From NCBI GenBank assembly GCA_945861535.1, contig CAMAUZ010000018.1, positions 34,699 to 98,698 on the forward strand: 64,000 nucleotides of DNA, in the 5' to 3' direction. The position numbers were made by a program, and so were the translations under genes. Numbering within the stretch: position 1 is the stretch's first letter; every line of letters begins with the position of its first letter. Below the pieces are notes generated by a model. It was given only the letters and a program-made list of their open reading frames with translations. It made no database searches and was not told where the DNA came from. Positions 42,243 through 50,780 of the stretch are shown here, in pieces. The DNA is from Akkermansia muciniphila. GTDB lineage: Bacteria > Verrucomicrobiota > Verrucomicrobiia > Limisphaerales > BJHT01.

Positions 42243-44264
42243 ATGAAACTAATGAAGCTCTGCTCTTCCTTCCTCGCCGCGTGGCTCGGCGCGGCGATCG
42301 GCAATGCCGGCGCGGCCGGATTGACCGTCACGCCCGCCGCCGTCTCGAATCTTTATTCGGGAGCGTTGACGGTGCAGATCACGGGCGTCCCGAACGGCGC
42401 GGCGGTGGTGGTGCGGATGTTTCGCGATTTCAACGGCAACGGCGCGGTGGAGGCCGGGGCCGACGTTTTGATCAAGCAGTTCAGCCTGACCGACGGCACG
42501 ATCCCGAGGATTGGCGGCCGGACCAACGTGAATGTGCCGGCCGACCTGGATGGCGCGGTCAATGGCGCGCTCAACGTGTCGCTGGATTTTCGCAATGTCG
42601 GCGGCATGGACCATGTCGCGGGCAAATACATTTTTCAGGTGACCAGCCCGACGAGCGCGTTTGTGCCGGTGCTGGTGCCCTTCACGGTGACGGCGACGGC
42701 CTTTCCCCAGAGCGTCACGGGCACGGTGGCGGGCGCGAGCAATTGCGTGGTGGTGCTGGTGAATCCGGCGCGGCCCGCCGAGGTGATCGTGGGCACGGTG
42801 GCCGCGGCCAACGGGAGCTACACGCTGCCGTGTCCGGTCGGACAGTTTACGGTCGTGGCGTTGCAGGCCGGGTCCGTCACCGATCTGGCCAACGCGCCGC
42901 AACTGACGGTGGGCGCGACGCAGACGGTGGCGCAGGATTTGTCGTTCTTGAATTCCGACCGGACCATTTCCGGCACGCTGCTGGACGGCCCCGGAGGCGC
43001 GCCGCTGCCGGGCGTGCCGGTGTCCGCGCAGTCGAGCGGCGGCAATCTGGTGCAGGGCTTCACCGACGGGGCGGGGGTGTTCAATCTCAGCGTGCTCGGT
43101 GATATGTGGAATCTGGATTTCTCCGCCGCCGAGCTGGCGCGCCTGGGCTGCCTGGGCTTCCATCAGGCGGTGGTGGTTGATGCGAGGGCCGGTTCGGTCG
43201 CCGGGTCGGACGTGACCACGCTGCGCGCCACGGGCCTTATCTACGGGCGGATGACCGATGAATCCAGCCAGGCGGTGGCGGGCGCGTACATCACCGGGCT
43301 GGACCTTACGCTCTACACGTACGCCGCGTTCGGCACGACGGACGCCAACGGGAATTACACGCTCGGCGTCACTGAGGGCGACTGGTTTGTCGAGCCGCGC
43401 GCGGACCGTCTGGGGGCGCTCGGGTATTTGGGGCGCACAGCGGTCGTCACCGCCACCGCCGCGGCCGCCACCGCGCAGGACCACAACGTGCGGCGCGTGA
43501 CCGCCGTCGTGAAGGGACGCCTGGTGGACGACGGCGGCTTCCCGGTGCCCGCGCTCACGCTGGTCGCCACGGAGACCACGTTCAACTTGCGCAAACAGGT
43601 GGTCAGCGGGCCGGACGGCACCTTCGAGTTCGGTCTCTTCGGCGGTTCCTGGAGCGTGACCTGCGATGAATTCGAGGCGGAAATGCGGGGGCTGCTGGCT
43701 CCGCGCCTCACCGTGGCGGTGCAGGAAAACGTCAATCAGAACGGGGTCGAACTGTTCTTCCAGCGCTCCACCTTTACCATCAGCGGCACCGTGACCAATG
43801 CGACGGGCGTGCCCATCACGAGCATCTACGTCAGCGGTTCGATGAACGCCGGCGGGACCAACTACCAGACCAGTGGCTTCACCATCAACGACGGCACCTA
43901 CAGCTTCCGTGTCGCCCCTGGCAACTGGCAGTTCTCGCTCAGTTCCCTCACCGATCAAGGCTACCAGAACCCCGCGCCGCAGGACGTCGTGGTTGCCGGT
44001 GACACCGTCGTGAACTGGTCGGTGACGAACGCCCCGCCGCAGCCCCCGACGCTGGCCATCCGCGCCGTTGCCGCCGGGCGTTTCGAACTCACGCTGACCG
44101 GGCAGGCAAACACGCAATACACCATCGACTACGCGGGCAACCTCACCAACGCCGTGTGGACGACGCTCCTCACCAACTCGACTGATCCCGCCGGCGTGTT
44201 GGTGCAGGAAGACACGCCCGTCGCGGGGTTGCCCCGCTTTTACCGGGCGCGCCTGACGCCCTGA
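42243..44264 (+). CDS. Secreted carboxypeptidase-regulatory-like repeat protein
   Basis: A 673-residue protein with a signal peptide (LCSSFLAAWLGAAIGNAGAAG). The body is a string of beta-sandwich repeats of the CarboxypepD_reg/transthyretin-like type, seen as SGTLLDGPGGAPLPGVPVSAQ, GRMTDESSQAVAGAYITG, KGRLVDDGGFPVPALTLVA and SGTVTNATGVPITSIYVSG. The C-terminal 75 residues (FELTLTGQANTQYTIDYAGN to PRFYRARLTP) are a separate domain also present in the next protein. It starts 31 bases after the barrel protein and is probably in one operon with it. Likely an extracellular adhesin or scaffold (inference). Confidence 0.82.
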   Translation: MKLMKLCSSFLAAWLGAAIGNAGAAGLTVTPAAVSNLYSGALTVQITGVPNGAAVVVRMFRDFNGNGAVEAGADVLIKQFSLTDGTIPRIGGRTNVNVPADLDGAVNGALNVSLDFRNVGGMDHVAGKYIFQVTSPTSAFVPVLVPFTVTATAFPQSVTGTVAGASNCVVVLVNPARPAEVIVGTVAAANGSYTLPCPVGQFTVVALQAGSVTDLANAPQLTVGATQTVAQDLSFLNSDRTISGTLLDGPGGAPLPGVPVSAQSSGGNLVQGFTDGAGVFNLSVLGDMWNLDFSAAELARLGCLGFHQAVVVDARAGSVAGSDVTTLRATGLIYGRMTDESSQAVAGAYITGLDLTLYTYAAFGTTDANGNYTLGVTEGDWFVEPRADRLGALGYLGRTAVVTATAAAATAQDHNVRRVTAVVKGRLVDDGGFPVPALTLVATETTFNLRKQVVSGPDGTFEFGLFGGSWSVTCDEFEAEMRGLLAPRLTVAVQENVNQNGVELFFQRSTFTISGTVTNATGVPITSIYVSGSMNAGGTNYQTSGFTINDGTYSFRVAPGNWQFSLSSLTDQGYQNPAPQDVVVAGDTVVNWSVTNAPPQPPTLAIRAVAAGRFELTLTGQANTQYTIDYAGNLTNAVWTTLLTNSTDPAGVLVQEDTPVAGLPRFYRARLTP

Positions 44265-44330
44265 CCGGTCTGGCGCGCGGGCCGTCCGGCATCTCCCGGC
44301 GGCCGGTCCGCGGCCACCCCGCCCCGCGCG

Positions 44331-45422
44331 ATGCTTCGCACCCTCCGCCCCGAACTGCTGGCCCTGGCGCTCGCGTGGCTGACGGCGACGACCCCGACCG
44401 ACACCGCGGCGGGCACGCGCTTCGTGCCGCAGTATTCCTTCAATGCCAACGATGGCTTCAACGATCCGCTGCTAGGGGCGAATCGCCGGGCCGCACTGGA
44501 ATTTGCGCTCGCCTTGTGGTCCACCTGGCTGGTGCCGAGCTACGACGCGGAAGTCATCACCGTCGCCGTCGGCTTCATCCCGCAGTTCGGCGGCACCCTG
44601 GCTGAAGGTGGCCCGGCGGACATTTATCGCGTCGGCTCCGAGCTCAACCGCGTGACGCCGCTGGCCAATGGTTTTTACGGGCGCGACACGAATCCGGGAC
44701 AGCCGGAGATCTATGTCGATTTTGATCTCAACTCGAATTTCTACCTCGGCCTCGACGGGCGCCCGGGCACCAATCAATACGACTTCGTCACCACCGCGCT
44801 CCACGAAGTCGGTCACGGCCTCGGCATTCTCGATATCATCAATCGCCAGACGGGCGGCTACTTTCGCGATGACGGCCCGAGCGTGTACGAACTCTTCCTC
44901 GCCCAGACCGCCGGCACCTACGCACCGCTGATCTCGATGACCGACGCCGAGCGCCTCGCCGCCATTGGCAGCGGGGATCTCTGGTGGACCGGCCCGGCCG
45001 CGTCCGCCGCGAATGGTGGGCAACCCGTCCGCATCCACGCGCCACCGCTGGCCGCCGACGGCTCGGGTGTCAGCCATCTCCCGCTTGACTCCGGCAGCCT
45101 CTGGTCTCCCAGCTTGGGCCGCGGCGAGGCCACGCACTCGCTCACCGCCATCGAGCGCGGATTCTTCACCGACCTCGGCTACACCGTCGCGACCCATCCC
45201 CCGGCGCTGCTCTTCAAGCCCGCCAGTGACACCAACGGCTTTTGTTTCATGTTCCAGACCGCCATCGGGGTTTCCTACGTGATCGAATTCAAAGCCGCGT
45301 TCCAAGACCCCACCTGGACCGCACTGCCCGGCCCGCCCATTGTTGGCGACGGCACCGCGCACATGGTCCGCGACCCCGCCGGGCTGGGCGCGCAACGCTT
45401 CTATCGGATCCAGAGCCAGTGA
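44331..45422 (+). CDS. Secreted metzincin-like zinc protease
   Basis: A 363-residue protein with an N-terminal signal-like segment (ELLALALAWLTATTPTDTAAG). The zinc-binding motif HEVGHGLGILD fits HExxHxxGxxD, the variant of the metzincin motif with Asp as third ligand (as in snapalysin). The C-terminal 80 residues (LLFKPASDTNGFCFMFQTAIG to AQRFYRIQSQ) form the same type of C-terminal domain as the previous protein. It lies 66 bases downstream of that gene and probably belongs to the same unit. The target is unknown; processing of surface proteins from the same locus is one possibility. Confidence 0.8.
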   Translation: MLRTLRPELLALALAWLTATTPTDTAAGTRFVPQYSFNANDGFNDPLLGANRRAALEFALALWSTWLVPSYDAEVITVAVGFIPQFGGTLAEGGPADIYRVGSELNRVTPLANGFYGRDTNPGQPEIYVDFDLNSNFYLGLDGRPGTNQYDFVTTALHEVGHGLGILDIINRQTGGYFRDDGPSVYELFLAQTAGTYAPLISMTDAERLAAIGSGDLWWTGPAASAANGGQPVRIHAPPLAADGSGVSHLPLDSGSLWSPSLGRGEATHSLTAIERGFFTDLGYTVATHPPALLFKPASDTNGFCFMFQTAIGVSYVIEFKAAFQDPTWTALPGPPIVGDGTAHMVRDPAGLGAQRFYRIQSQ

Positions 45423-45541
45423 CGGGGCGGGGCAGGGGACAGGAGGCGGGAGGCAGGCGACAGGAGGCAGAAGTCGGTAATCACTGCGGACGGTTTTCGG
45501 CTCGCTGATCGCTGAGCCATAACTGGGCAGTGAAACCGCGA

Positions 45542-45705
45542 GGAGCGCGGCCTTTAACCCGCAGAAACGTGCGTCCGGCATGGGTCGAACGAATCTTCAG
45601 GACCACTCTTTTAGACTCACTAAAAGGTGAGCCGAGGTGTCCGTTTGGAATGTTTCGAGCGGTCGCTGCGGGCGGGCGTTTCTGCGGCCTGAACAGACTG
45701 TGTGC
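45542..45705. repeat. Family F composite repeat, decayed
   Basis: The left unit GGAGCGCGGCCTTTAACCCGCAGAAACG (from 45542) closely matches the unit at 51810. The right unit is reduced to GGGCGTTTCTGCGGCCTGAACAG (45674-45696) without the usual CGCCGCGCTCC end. Confidence 0.6.
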
Positions 45706-45851
45706 TAAGTAGCCGCCGCGGTGACGAGGCGGAGGCAGCTCACACAAACGGCGCGGAAATCCGCCTGCCAACGTATCCCCCCTCCGGCCCCAATTGCCGT
45801 TATCTGGGCGAATATCTGCAATCAGCAACACCTTGCCACCAAGGCGCTTGG

Positions 45852-45886
45852 CAAAACTTGGTCGCATATGCGACAAAGTTTTGTCG
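45852..45886. promoter_or_regulatory. Two overlapping perfect or near-perfect palindromes
   Basis: CAAAACTTGGTCGCAT at 45852-45867 continues as a 32-bp palindrome to 45883, centred on CATATG, with a single mismatched pair. A second palindrome, CGACAAAGTTTTGTCG (45871-45886), shares its CGAC with the first, so the two hairpins exclude each other. This could be an operator, a conjugation/replication-type site or part of a repeat family. Confidence 0.5.
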
Positions 45887-46286
45887 TGGTCGAGGCGCGG
45901 GTTTTCCACGCGGCTCCGGTTTCCTTCCCCTGCGATCGGAAACCCTCCGAGACGGGCAACCGCTCCCGCCTCGCCTGCTGAGGACGTTGGTCTCATGCTA
46001 CGCCTTTCTTTGGCGCTCGGGTTCTCCTCACGTCGGCGGCTACGGTCAGGCGGTGGATTTCACACGGTCTGAAGGCCGCGCTTCAGCCGCATAGTCAGGC
46101 CACTCCTCGGCTTAATCTTGTGGGAGGAATTGCGAGCGCCTCGCGCCGGAAAAAGTCGCCCAGCGCATCCGGCATGGGGCGTTTACGCCGCTTTACTGCG
46201 CGGCCGTAACAGCGGATTCGCACCTGGCTGGAGCGCTCCACGCTGAAGCGGCATGAAGGCCGCGCGCGCCCGGCCGCCGCCCGGCC

Positions 46287-47012
46287 TCACCCCGCGCCGA
46301 ACGCCTTCTTCAACGCGGCCGCGCTGCCGTGATCCGGCTCGCCGACACTGAGGAGCCGCTCGGCCATGTCGTTTAAGGCCACGCGCGTCGCATGAAAACT
46401 TTCGCCCAGTTCGGCGAACACAGATTCGAGATGATACCGCCGCGCCAGCCGGTGATCGCTGGCCATGCGGAAATTCGCGCGGCCCAGTTCCTCGAAATAT
46501 TTCACATCGGGAAAGCCCCGGCGCTCGGCGCGCTCGTGGATGCGTTCGAGAAAGATGCCCGACATGAACAGCGATTGGTTGCCGATGTGCGCGCGCAATT
46601 GGAAGCGCGTGAAATCGTCGGCCTGCCGCACCGCCGCGAGCATTTCGAAGAAGTAATCCAGCGGCACCTGCCCGCCGGGCGTGGTGAACCGGGCGCGCTC
46701 GGACTGCGAAAACTCGGCGAGCAATTCGGCCACGTAGTCCGCCACCTCGCGCGATTCGAGGCCCGAGCGTTTGAGCACCTGCCGGACGAGGACGTAGAAA
46801 TAAAAGTGGCTGGAGACGGTGAGACAGCCGCGGCGCTCGAGCAGCGCCTGGAAGAGCTGCGGGTCATCGAGGATCGCGTCGCGGCTGTCGGCGTCGGCGA
46901 GGAGCTTGACCAAGCACTCGCTCTTCGCGCCCTGGCCGCCCAGCGTCGTGAGCACGAACTCGACATCCTCGGCGGTGAACTGAACCCGGCAGTTGGCTTG
47001 GATGACTTTCAT
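46287..47012 (-). CDS. Conserved hypothetical protein, helical
   Basis: A 241-residue soluble, mostly alpha-helical protein (MKVIQANCRVQFTAEDVEFV..., YFYVLVRQVLKRSGLESREVADYVAELL, DYFFEMLAAVRQADDFTRFQLRAHIGN). No catalytic motif and no known family was recognised. The regular helical pattern and normal codon use support a real gene. A weak promoter-like pair (TTGAGC, CGATAC) is upstream. It is transcribed toward the long gap at 45423-46286. Confidence 0.7.
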   Translation of the reverse strand: MKVIQANCRVQFTAEDVEFVLTTLGGQGAKSECLVKLLADADSRDAILDDPQLFQALLERRGCLTVSSHFYFYVLVRQVLKRSGLESREVADYVAELLAEFSQSERARFTTPGGQVPLDYFFEMLAAVRQADDFTRFQLRAHIGNQSLFMSGIFLERIHERAERRGFPDVKYFEELGRANFRMASDHRLARRYHLESVFAELGESFHATRVALNDMAERLLSVGEPDHGSAAALKKAFGAG

Positions 47013-47124
47013 AGGCTGAAGGAAGTATCGTCACAATCGGGCTGCGGCTCAATCCAGTGCGCCCCGTAGGCTTCCCGCCGGCCGCCTGCCCGCGAGAGCC
47101 AACCGCTCGCCTCGAGTCGCCCAA

Positions 47125-47231
47125 GGAGCGCGGCGTTTACGCCGCAGAGACGTCCGCGTGGCAACCAGGGCACCGGCAAATCCGACCCTCTCTTCGTGAT
47201 TCACGCTTCTGCGGCGTAAACGCCGCGCTCC
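47125..47231. repeat. Family F composite inverted repeat, intact
   Basis: GGAGCGCGGCGTTTACGCCG then CAGAGACG (47125-47152) pairs with CGCTTCTG then CGGCGTAAACGCCGCGCTCC (47204-47231); each arm contains the palindrome GCGGCGTTTACGCCGC. It separates the hypothetical gene and the glycosyltransferase gene, both on the minus strand. Confidence 0.9.
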
Positions 47232-47242
47232 GGCGCCCACGC

Positions 47243-48118
47243 TCACGCCCGCGATTGCGGCGTCTCGGTCTGCATCCGGGCGGCCTCGCGGCGGACCTGT
47301 TCGGAGGTCAGCGGCGGTGGCGCGCTCAGCTTGCGATAGAGCCACGCTTCGAGTGCCGCCAGTGGCTGGCATTTCCGCAGCCAGCGGTAGAATGGGGAAT
47401 ACACCAGGCGCAGGCGCAGCACCGAGAGCAGCATCACGAGCGAGGTTTTCCCGAGCGCCACCTTGGAGCCGATCTGGTCGGTCCATTCGGTCGGTACTTC
47501 CAAAATGGAATAACCGCTGCGCTTGAGCGCGTAGAGCAGGTTGATGTCGAACGCCATGTCGGCGATGCGCAGCGACGAGTGGATTTTCCGCACGGCGTCG
47601 CAGCGCATGAGCTTCGCGCCGCACTGGGTGTCGGCGATGTTCATCCAGAACAAGCCTTGCACGATCGCGTGGAACACGCGGCTGGCAAACTGCCGCCGGC
47701 CGGTCTGCGACTGGTGCAGCACCGCGCCCGCCATCCAGCGCGACGCGATCACGCAATCCACCGCTTCGCTGCGCTTGAGGAGATCGTGAAACGCCGCGGG
47801 CGGCGTCGCGCCATCGGCATCGACGTAGCCGATCCAGTCCGCGTCCCGGGCCAGTTTCAACCCCTCGATGAGCGCGCCGCCCTTGCCAATCGCCGCGGCG
47901 AAACTCAGCGCGCGGACTTCGGGGAAATCGTGCATCACCCGCTCGACGACACCGATCGTGTTGTCGCGGCAGCCATTCAGCACGACCACGATGTGGAAAT
48001 CTCCGGTCGGAAAATGCGCGCGGAAGTAACGGGCGTAATCCCGCAATACCGGTTCGATCCGGCGCTCTTCGTTATACGCCGGGATCAACAACACCACCCT
48101 TGGAGAAGCCGCAGGCAC
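47243..48118 (-). CDS. Glycosyltransferase family 2, dolichyl-phosphate-mannose-synthase-like
   Basis: A 291-residue GT-A fold enzyme starting VVLLIPAYNEERRIEPVL. The DxD-type motif is in YVDADGATPPAAFHDLL, and GAKLMRCDAV and FDINLLYALKRSGYSILEVP are typical of the DPM1/ALG5-like group, which loads a sugar from a nucleotide donor onto polyprenyl phosphate. A hydrophobic or amphipathic segment near the C-terminus may bind the membrane. It is placed after a LPS/Kdo operon and likely takes part in envelope glycan synthesis; donor and acceptor are unknown. Confidence 0.87.
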   Translation of the reverse strand: MPAASPRVVLLIPAYNEERRIEPVLRDYARYFRAHFPTGDFHIVVVLNGCRDNTIGVVERVMHDFPEVRALSFAAAIGKGGALIEGLKLARDADWIGYVDADGATPPAAFHDLLKRSEAVDCVIASRWMAGAVLHQSQTGRRQFASRVFHAIVQGLFWMNIADTQCGAKLMRCDAVRKIHSSLRIADMAFDINLLYALKRSGYSILEVPTEWTDQIGSKVALGKTSLVMLLSVLRLRLVYSPFYRWLRKCQPLAALEAWLYRKLSAPPPLTSEQVRREAARMQTETPQSRA

Positions 48119-48190
48119 GCGGATGAGATAGCAGCCTGGAGCGGGTGTGTCGAGGGTGACGGGGGCCGGGTGCAGTCGGGGACTGGTCCG

Positions 48191-48345
48191 GTAGCGCAGA
48201 CTTCCAAGTCTGCTGTATCGCGGGTTTCCAAACCGCGGGCGGTCCGACCACCCGCAACGCCTCGGTTGGTCGGACGCGTCGGGAACCCCGTGGCCGCTGC
48301 CAATTCGGAAATCGGCGATACAGCAGGTTCGGAAACCTGCGCCAC
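48191..48345. repeat. Family E composite inverted repeat, intact
   Basis: GTAGCGCAGACTTCCAAGTC then TGCTGTATCGCGGGTTTCC (48191-48229) is matched in reverse by CCGATTTCCGAA-type sequence and GCGATACAGCAGG...GGAAACCTGCGCCAC (48305-48345). The copy at 29767 shares the left half almost base for base. It lies between hprK and the glycosyltransferase gene. Confidence 0.88.
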
Positions 48346-48373
48346 GGCCGCGCCGGGCGCTCTCCAGCCACCA

Positions 48374-49324
48374 CTACTTCGCCGTCGCGGCGGCGGCCAT
48401 CTGGGCGAGGAGGCGGTCGTTGAGTTCCTTGGCGGGATTGTAGCCGGTGGCTTTCAATTTGGTGTGGAACGCGGCGACTTCGATGAGGCGCGCGAGGTCG
48501 CGACCGGGGCGCACGGGGATGACGATGTGGGGCACGTCCACGCCGAGGATTTTCACGTATTCCTGGCCCATGCCGACGCGGTCCACTTCGGGGACATCGG
48601 TCCAAGTCTTGAGCGTGACGACGAGATCGACGCGCTTGTCGGCGCGGATGCTTTTCACGCCGAACATGGCGGCGACGTTGATGATGCCGATGCCGCGGAC
48701 TTCCATGTGGTTGCGGGTGATTTCCTTGCTGGTGCCGATCACGTCGCGTCCGTCGAGCAATGTGACTTTGGTGACATCATCGGCGACAAGGCTGTAGCCG
48801 CGCTCGATGAGGGCGAGGACGCTCTCGCTTTTCCCAATGCCGCTCTCGCCCTTGATGATGACGCCGATGCCGAGGATATCGACCATGCTCCCCATCTCGA
48901 CGCCGCGCGGCGCGAACATGTCCTCGAGCGCAAGGGTCGCCACGTTGATGAATTTCATCGTGATCATCGGCGAGGAAAAGATGGGAATCCCGGCGTCTTC
49001 GGCGAGTTTCAGCAGCAGTTTGTCGGGCTGATAGTCGCGCGAAAAAACGATGCACGGGATGCGGTAGGAGAGGAGCTGGCGGTAGCGTTTTTCGCGCTCC
49101 TCGTGGACGAGGGATTTGAGGAAATGCGACTCGGCGTTGCCGATGACCTGGATGCGTTTGCTGGCGAAGTAGCGCGTGAAGCCGGCGAGCGCGAGGCCGG
49201 GGCGGTTGACGGTCGGCTCGCGGATGATGCGCTTCAAACCCGCGGCGCCGGCGACCAGCTTGAGATGAAGGGCATCGACCTGGCTGGTGTAGAAGTGTTC
49301 GACCGTGACGGTGTCGTGTTGCAT
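48374..49324 (-). CDS. hprK: HPr kinase/phosphorylase
   Basis: HprK phosphorylates or dephosphorylates a serine of HPr-like phosphocarriers and so links sugar status to regulation. Walker A GESGIGKS is at residues 159-166, the ADDVTKV block with the two aspartates at 181-187 and the signature MEVRGIGIINVAAMFG around 206-221. The family normally has a His in the HGVLVD block just before Walker A; here the aligned block reads MGSMVDI (M144 at the His position), so the phosphorylase or kinase chemistry may differ. The start MQHDTVTVEHF at 49324 fits the family. It follows lptB after 46 bases; the usual rpoN-hpf-ptsN genes are absent. Confidence 0.9.
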   Translation of the reverse strand: MQHDTVTVEHFYTSQVDALHLKLVAGAAGLKRIIREPTVNRPGLALAGFTRYFASKRIQVIGNAESHFLKSLVHEEREKRYRQLLSYRIPCIVFSRDYQPDKLLLKLAEDAGIPIFSSPMITMKFINVATLALEDMFAPRGVEMGSMVDILGIGVIIKGESGIGKSESVLALIERGYSLVADDVTKVTLLDGRDVIGTSKEITRNHMEVRGIGIINVAAMFGVKSIRADKRVDLVVTLKTWTDVPEVDRVGMGQEYVKILGVDVPHIVIPVRPGRDLARLIEVAAFHTKLKATGYNPAKELNDRLLAQMAAAATAK

Positions 49325-49370
49325 GGCGGTTTTTCCTTTCGACTTTCGCGCCGCGATCACCGGCCGCGGC

Positions 49371-50093
49371 TCACATGTTGAAATCCGGTCCCAGATAAAT
49401 CTCCCGCGCCTTGGGATCGTTGGCGAGGAACTCGGCGGTGCCCTGGCAGGCGACCTCGCCTTTGACAATGATGTAGCCGCGGTCGATGAGCTTGAGCATC
49501 TCGCGCACGCTGTGGTCGGTGATGAGGATGCCCAGCCCGCGCTCCTTCAGGCGGCGGACGATCTTCTGCACCTCATAAACGGCGATGGGATCAATGCCGG
49601 CGAAGGGTTCGTCGAGCAGCAGGAGTTTGGGGCTGATGACGAGCGAGCGGGTGATTTCGAGGCGGCGCTTTTCGCCGCCGCTCAATTGGTAGGCCTTGCT
49701 CTTGGCGAGGCGGGCGAGGTCGAGTTCTTCGAGGAGATATTTGAGGCGGACCTGGCGTTCCTGCGCGGTGAGGCGGCAGGTCTCGAGAATCGCGAGAATG
49801 TTTTGCTCGACGGTGAGCTTGCGGAAGACAGACGGCTCTTGCGTGAGGTAGCCGACGCCGAGTCGCGCGCGCTCGTGCATGGGCATCCGGGTGATTTCCG
49901 TGTCCTCGAATTTCACCGCGCCGCCGTCGGGGCGCACGACGCCGACGACCATGTTGAAGGTGGTGGTTTTGCCCGCGCCGTTGGGGCCGAGCAGGCCGAC
50001 GATCTCGCCGGGGTTCACCACGATGGAAACGCCGTTGACCACGCGCCGGTGGTGATACTCCTTCACGAGGCTCGCGGTGCTGAGGAGGCTCAT
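49371..50093 (-). CDS. lptB: LPS export ABC transporter ATP-binding protein LptB
   Basis: LptB powers extraction of lipopolysaccharide from the inner membrane with LptFG and the LptC-A-D bridge. The Walker [15 protein letters not shown] lies near residues 32-45, the signature [15 protein letters not shown] near 138 and Walker [16 protein letters not shown] near 160; [20 protein letters not shown] is also typical of LptB. The length of 240 residues is normal. It lies 16 bases after the lptA-like gene in the glgC-kdsA-kdsC-lptC-lptA-lptB-hprK strand. Confidence 0.95.
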   Translation of the reverse strand: MSLLSTASLVKEYHHRRVVNGVSIVVNPGEIVGLLGPNGAGKTTTFNMVVGVVRPDGGAVKFEDTEITRMPMHERARLGVGYLTQEPSVFRKLTVEQNILAILETCRLTAQERQVRLKYLLEELDLARLAKSKAYQLSGGEKRRLEITRSLVISPKLLLLDEPFAGIDPIAVYEVQKIVRRLKERGLGILITDHSVREMLKLIDRGYIIVKGEVACQGTAEFLANDPKAREIYLGPDFNM

Positions 50094-50109
50094 GGGCGGC
50101 GGTGGTGGC

Positions 50110-50769
50110 TTACTTGTTGCCGCCGGGGGCGGGCGCGGGCTGCACGACGCGGTTGGTGCGGCCTTTCAAGTCGGAGCGCAGGACGGTGCGGGGATTGGTG
50201 GCGTTGAGGGTGTTGGCGTTGCGATCCCAGATGATGATGTCGCCGACGAGGTAGCCGTTCTCGGTCTCGATGTAGGAGTTGCCGGTGAGTTCCATTTTGC
50301 CGGTGCCCGAGGTGAAGACGGCCTTGTCGCCGGAGGCCTTGCTCTTGTCCTTTTTCAGAAAGATCACGACGTCCTGCTCGGCATCGACGGAGTTGATTTT
50401 GCGGCTGTCGAATTCCCACGCGGGCTTGGCGAGCGAGGCGGTGTTGGTGCCGGACGAGGCCGCGGCGTTGGTGCTGGTGTTGGTGGCGACGGTGGCGGTG
50501 GCGGCGTTGGTGGCGGGCGGGTTGTTGGTCGCGCCGGGCTTCGGTGCAAGCTGCAGGCGGATGATCATCAGGCCGCAGTTCATGATCATCTCGGGGTCTT
50601 CGACGCGCACGTCGCCCTTGTAGATGGCGATGCCGGCGGTGTGGTCGTAGCTGAGGGTGCGGGCGGTGATGAGGAGGTTCTGGTTGGTCGCGTTGGCCAG
50701 ATGCGTGGCGGCGGCCAGGGCGCGGTCGCCGCCCCACGCCAGCAACGACAGGAGCAAAAATGTTTTCAT
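50110..50769 (-). CDS. lptA: LptA/OstA-like LPS bridge protein
   Basis: A 219-residue periplasmic protein with a signal peptide ([18 protein letters not shown]). The mature part carries the OstA beta-jellyroll pattern ([31 protein letters not shown], and after the insert [18 protein letters not shown] and [22 protein letters not shown]). A Thr/Asn/Ala-rich low-complexity stretch (about residues 80-115) splits the domain. The place between lptC-like and lptB genes supports the LptA call. The ATG at 50769 opens the signal peptide. Confidence 0.85.
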   Translation of the reverse strand: MKTFLLLSLLAWGGDRALAAATHLANATNQNLLITARTLSYDHTAGIAIYKGDVRVEDPEMIMNCGLMIIRLQLAPKPGATNNPPATNAATATVATNTSTNAAASSGTNTASLAKPAWEFDSRKINSVDAEQDVVIFLKKDKSKASGDKAVFTSGTGKMELTGNSYIETENGYLVGDIIIWDRNANTLNATNPRTVLRSDLKGRTNRVVQPAPAPGGNK

Positions 50770-50780
50770 GAAATCGTGAT

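Larger units (their letters stand above)
45423..46286. other. Long gap with palindromes and a decayed repeat
   Basis: About 860 bases between convergent genes. It contains the decayed family F pair (45542-45705), the 32-bp palindrome at 45852 and another weak family-F-like trace (GGGCGTTTACGCCGC) near 46176. Reading frames on both strands (for example 45481-45996 minus and 45702-46094 plus) have skewed composition and no recognisable domain, so I do not call a gene. Confidence 0.5.

Noticed and set aside
45481..46094. Two reading frames (171 and 130 codons) in the long gap after the protease gene
   Set aside because: They run across palindromes and a decayed repeat, have skewed composition and no recognisable domain.
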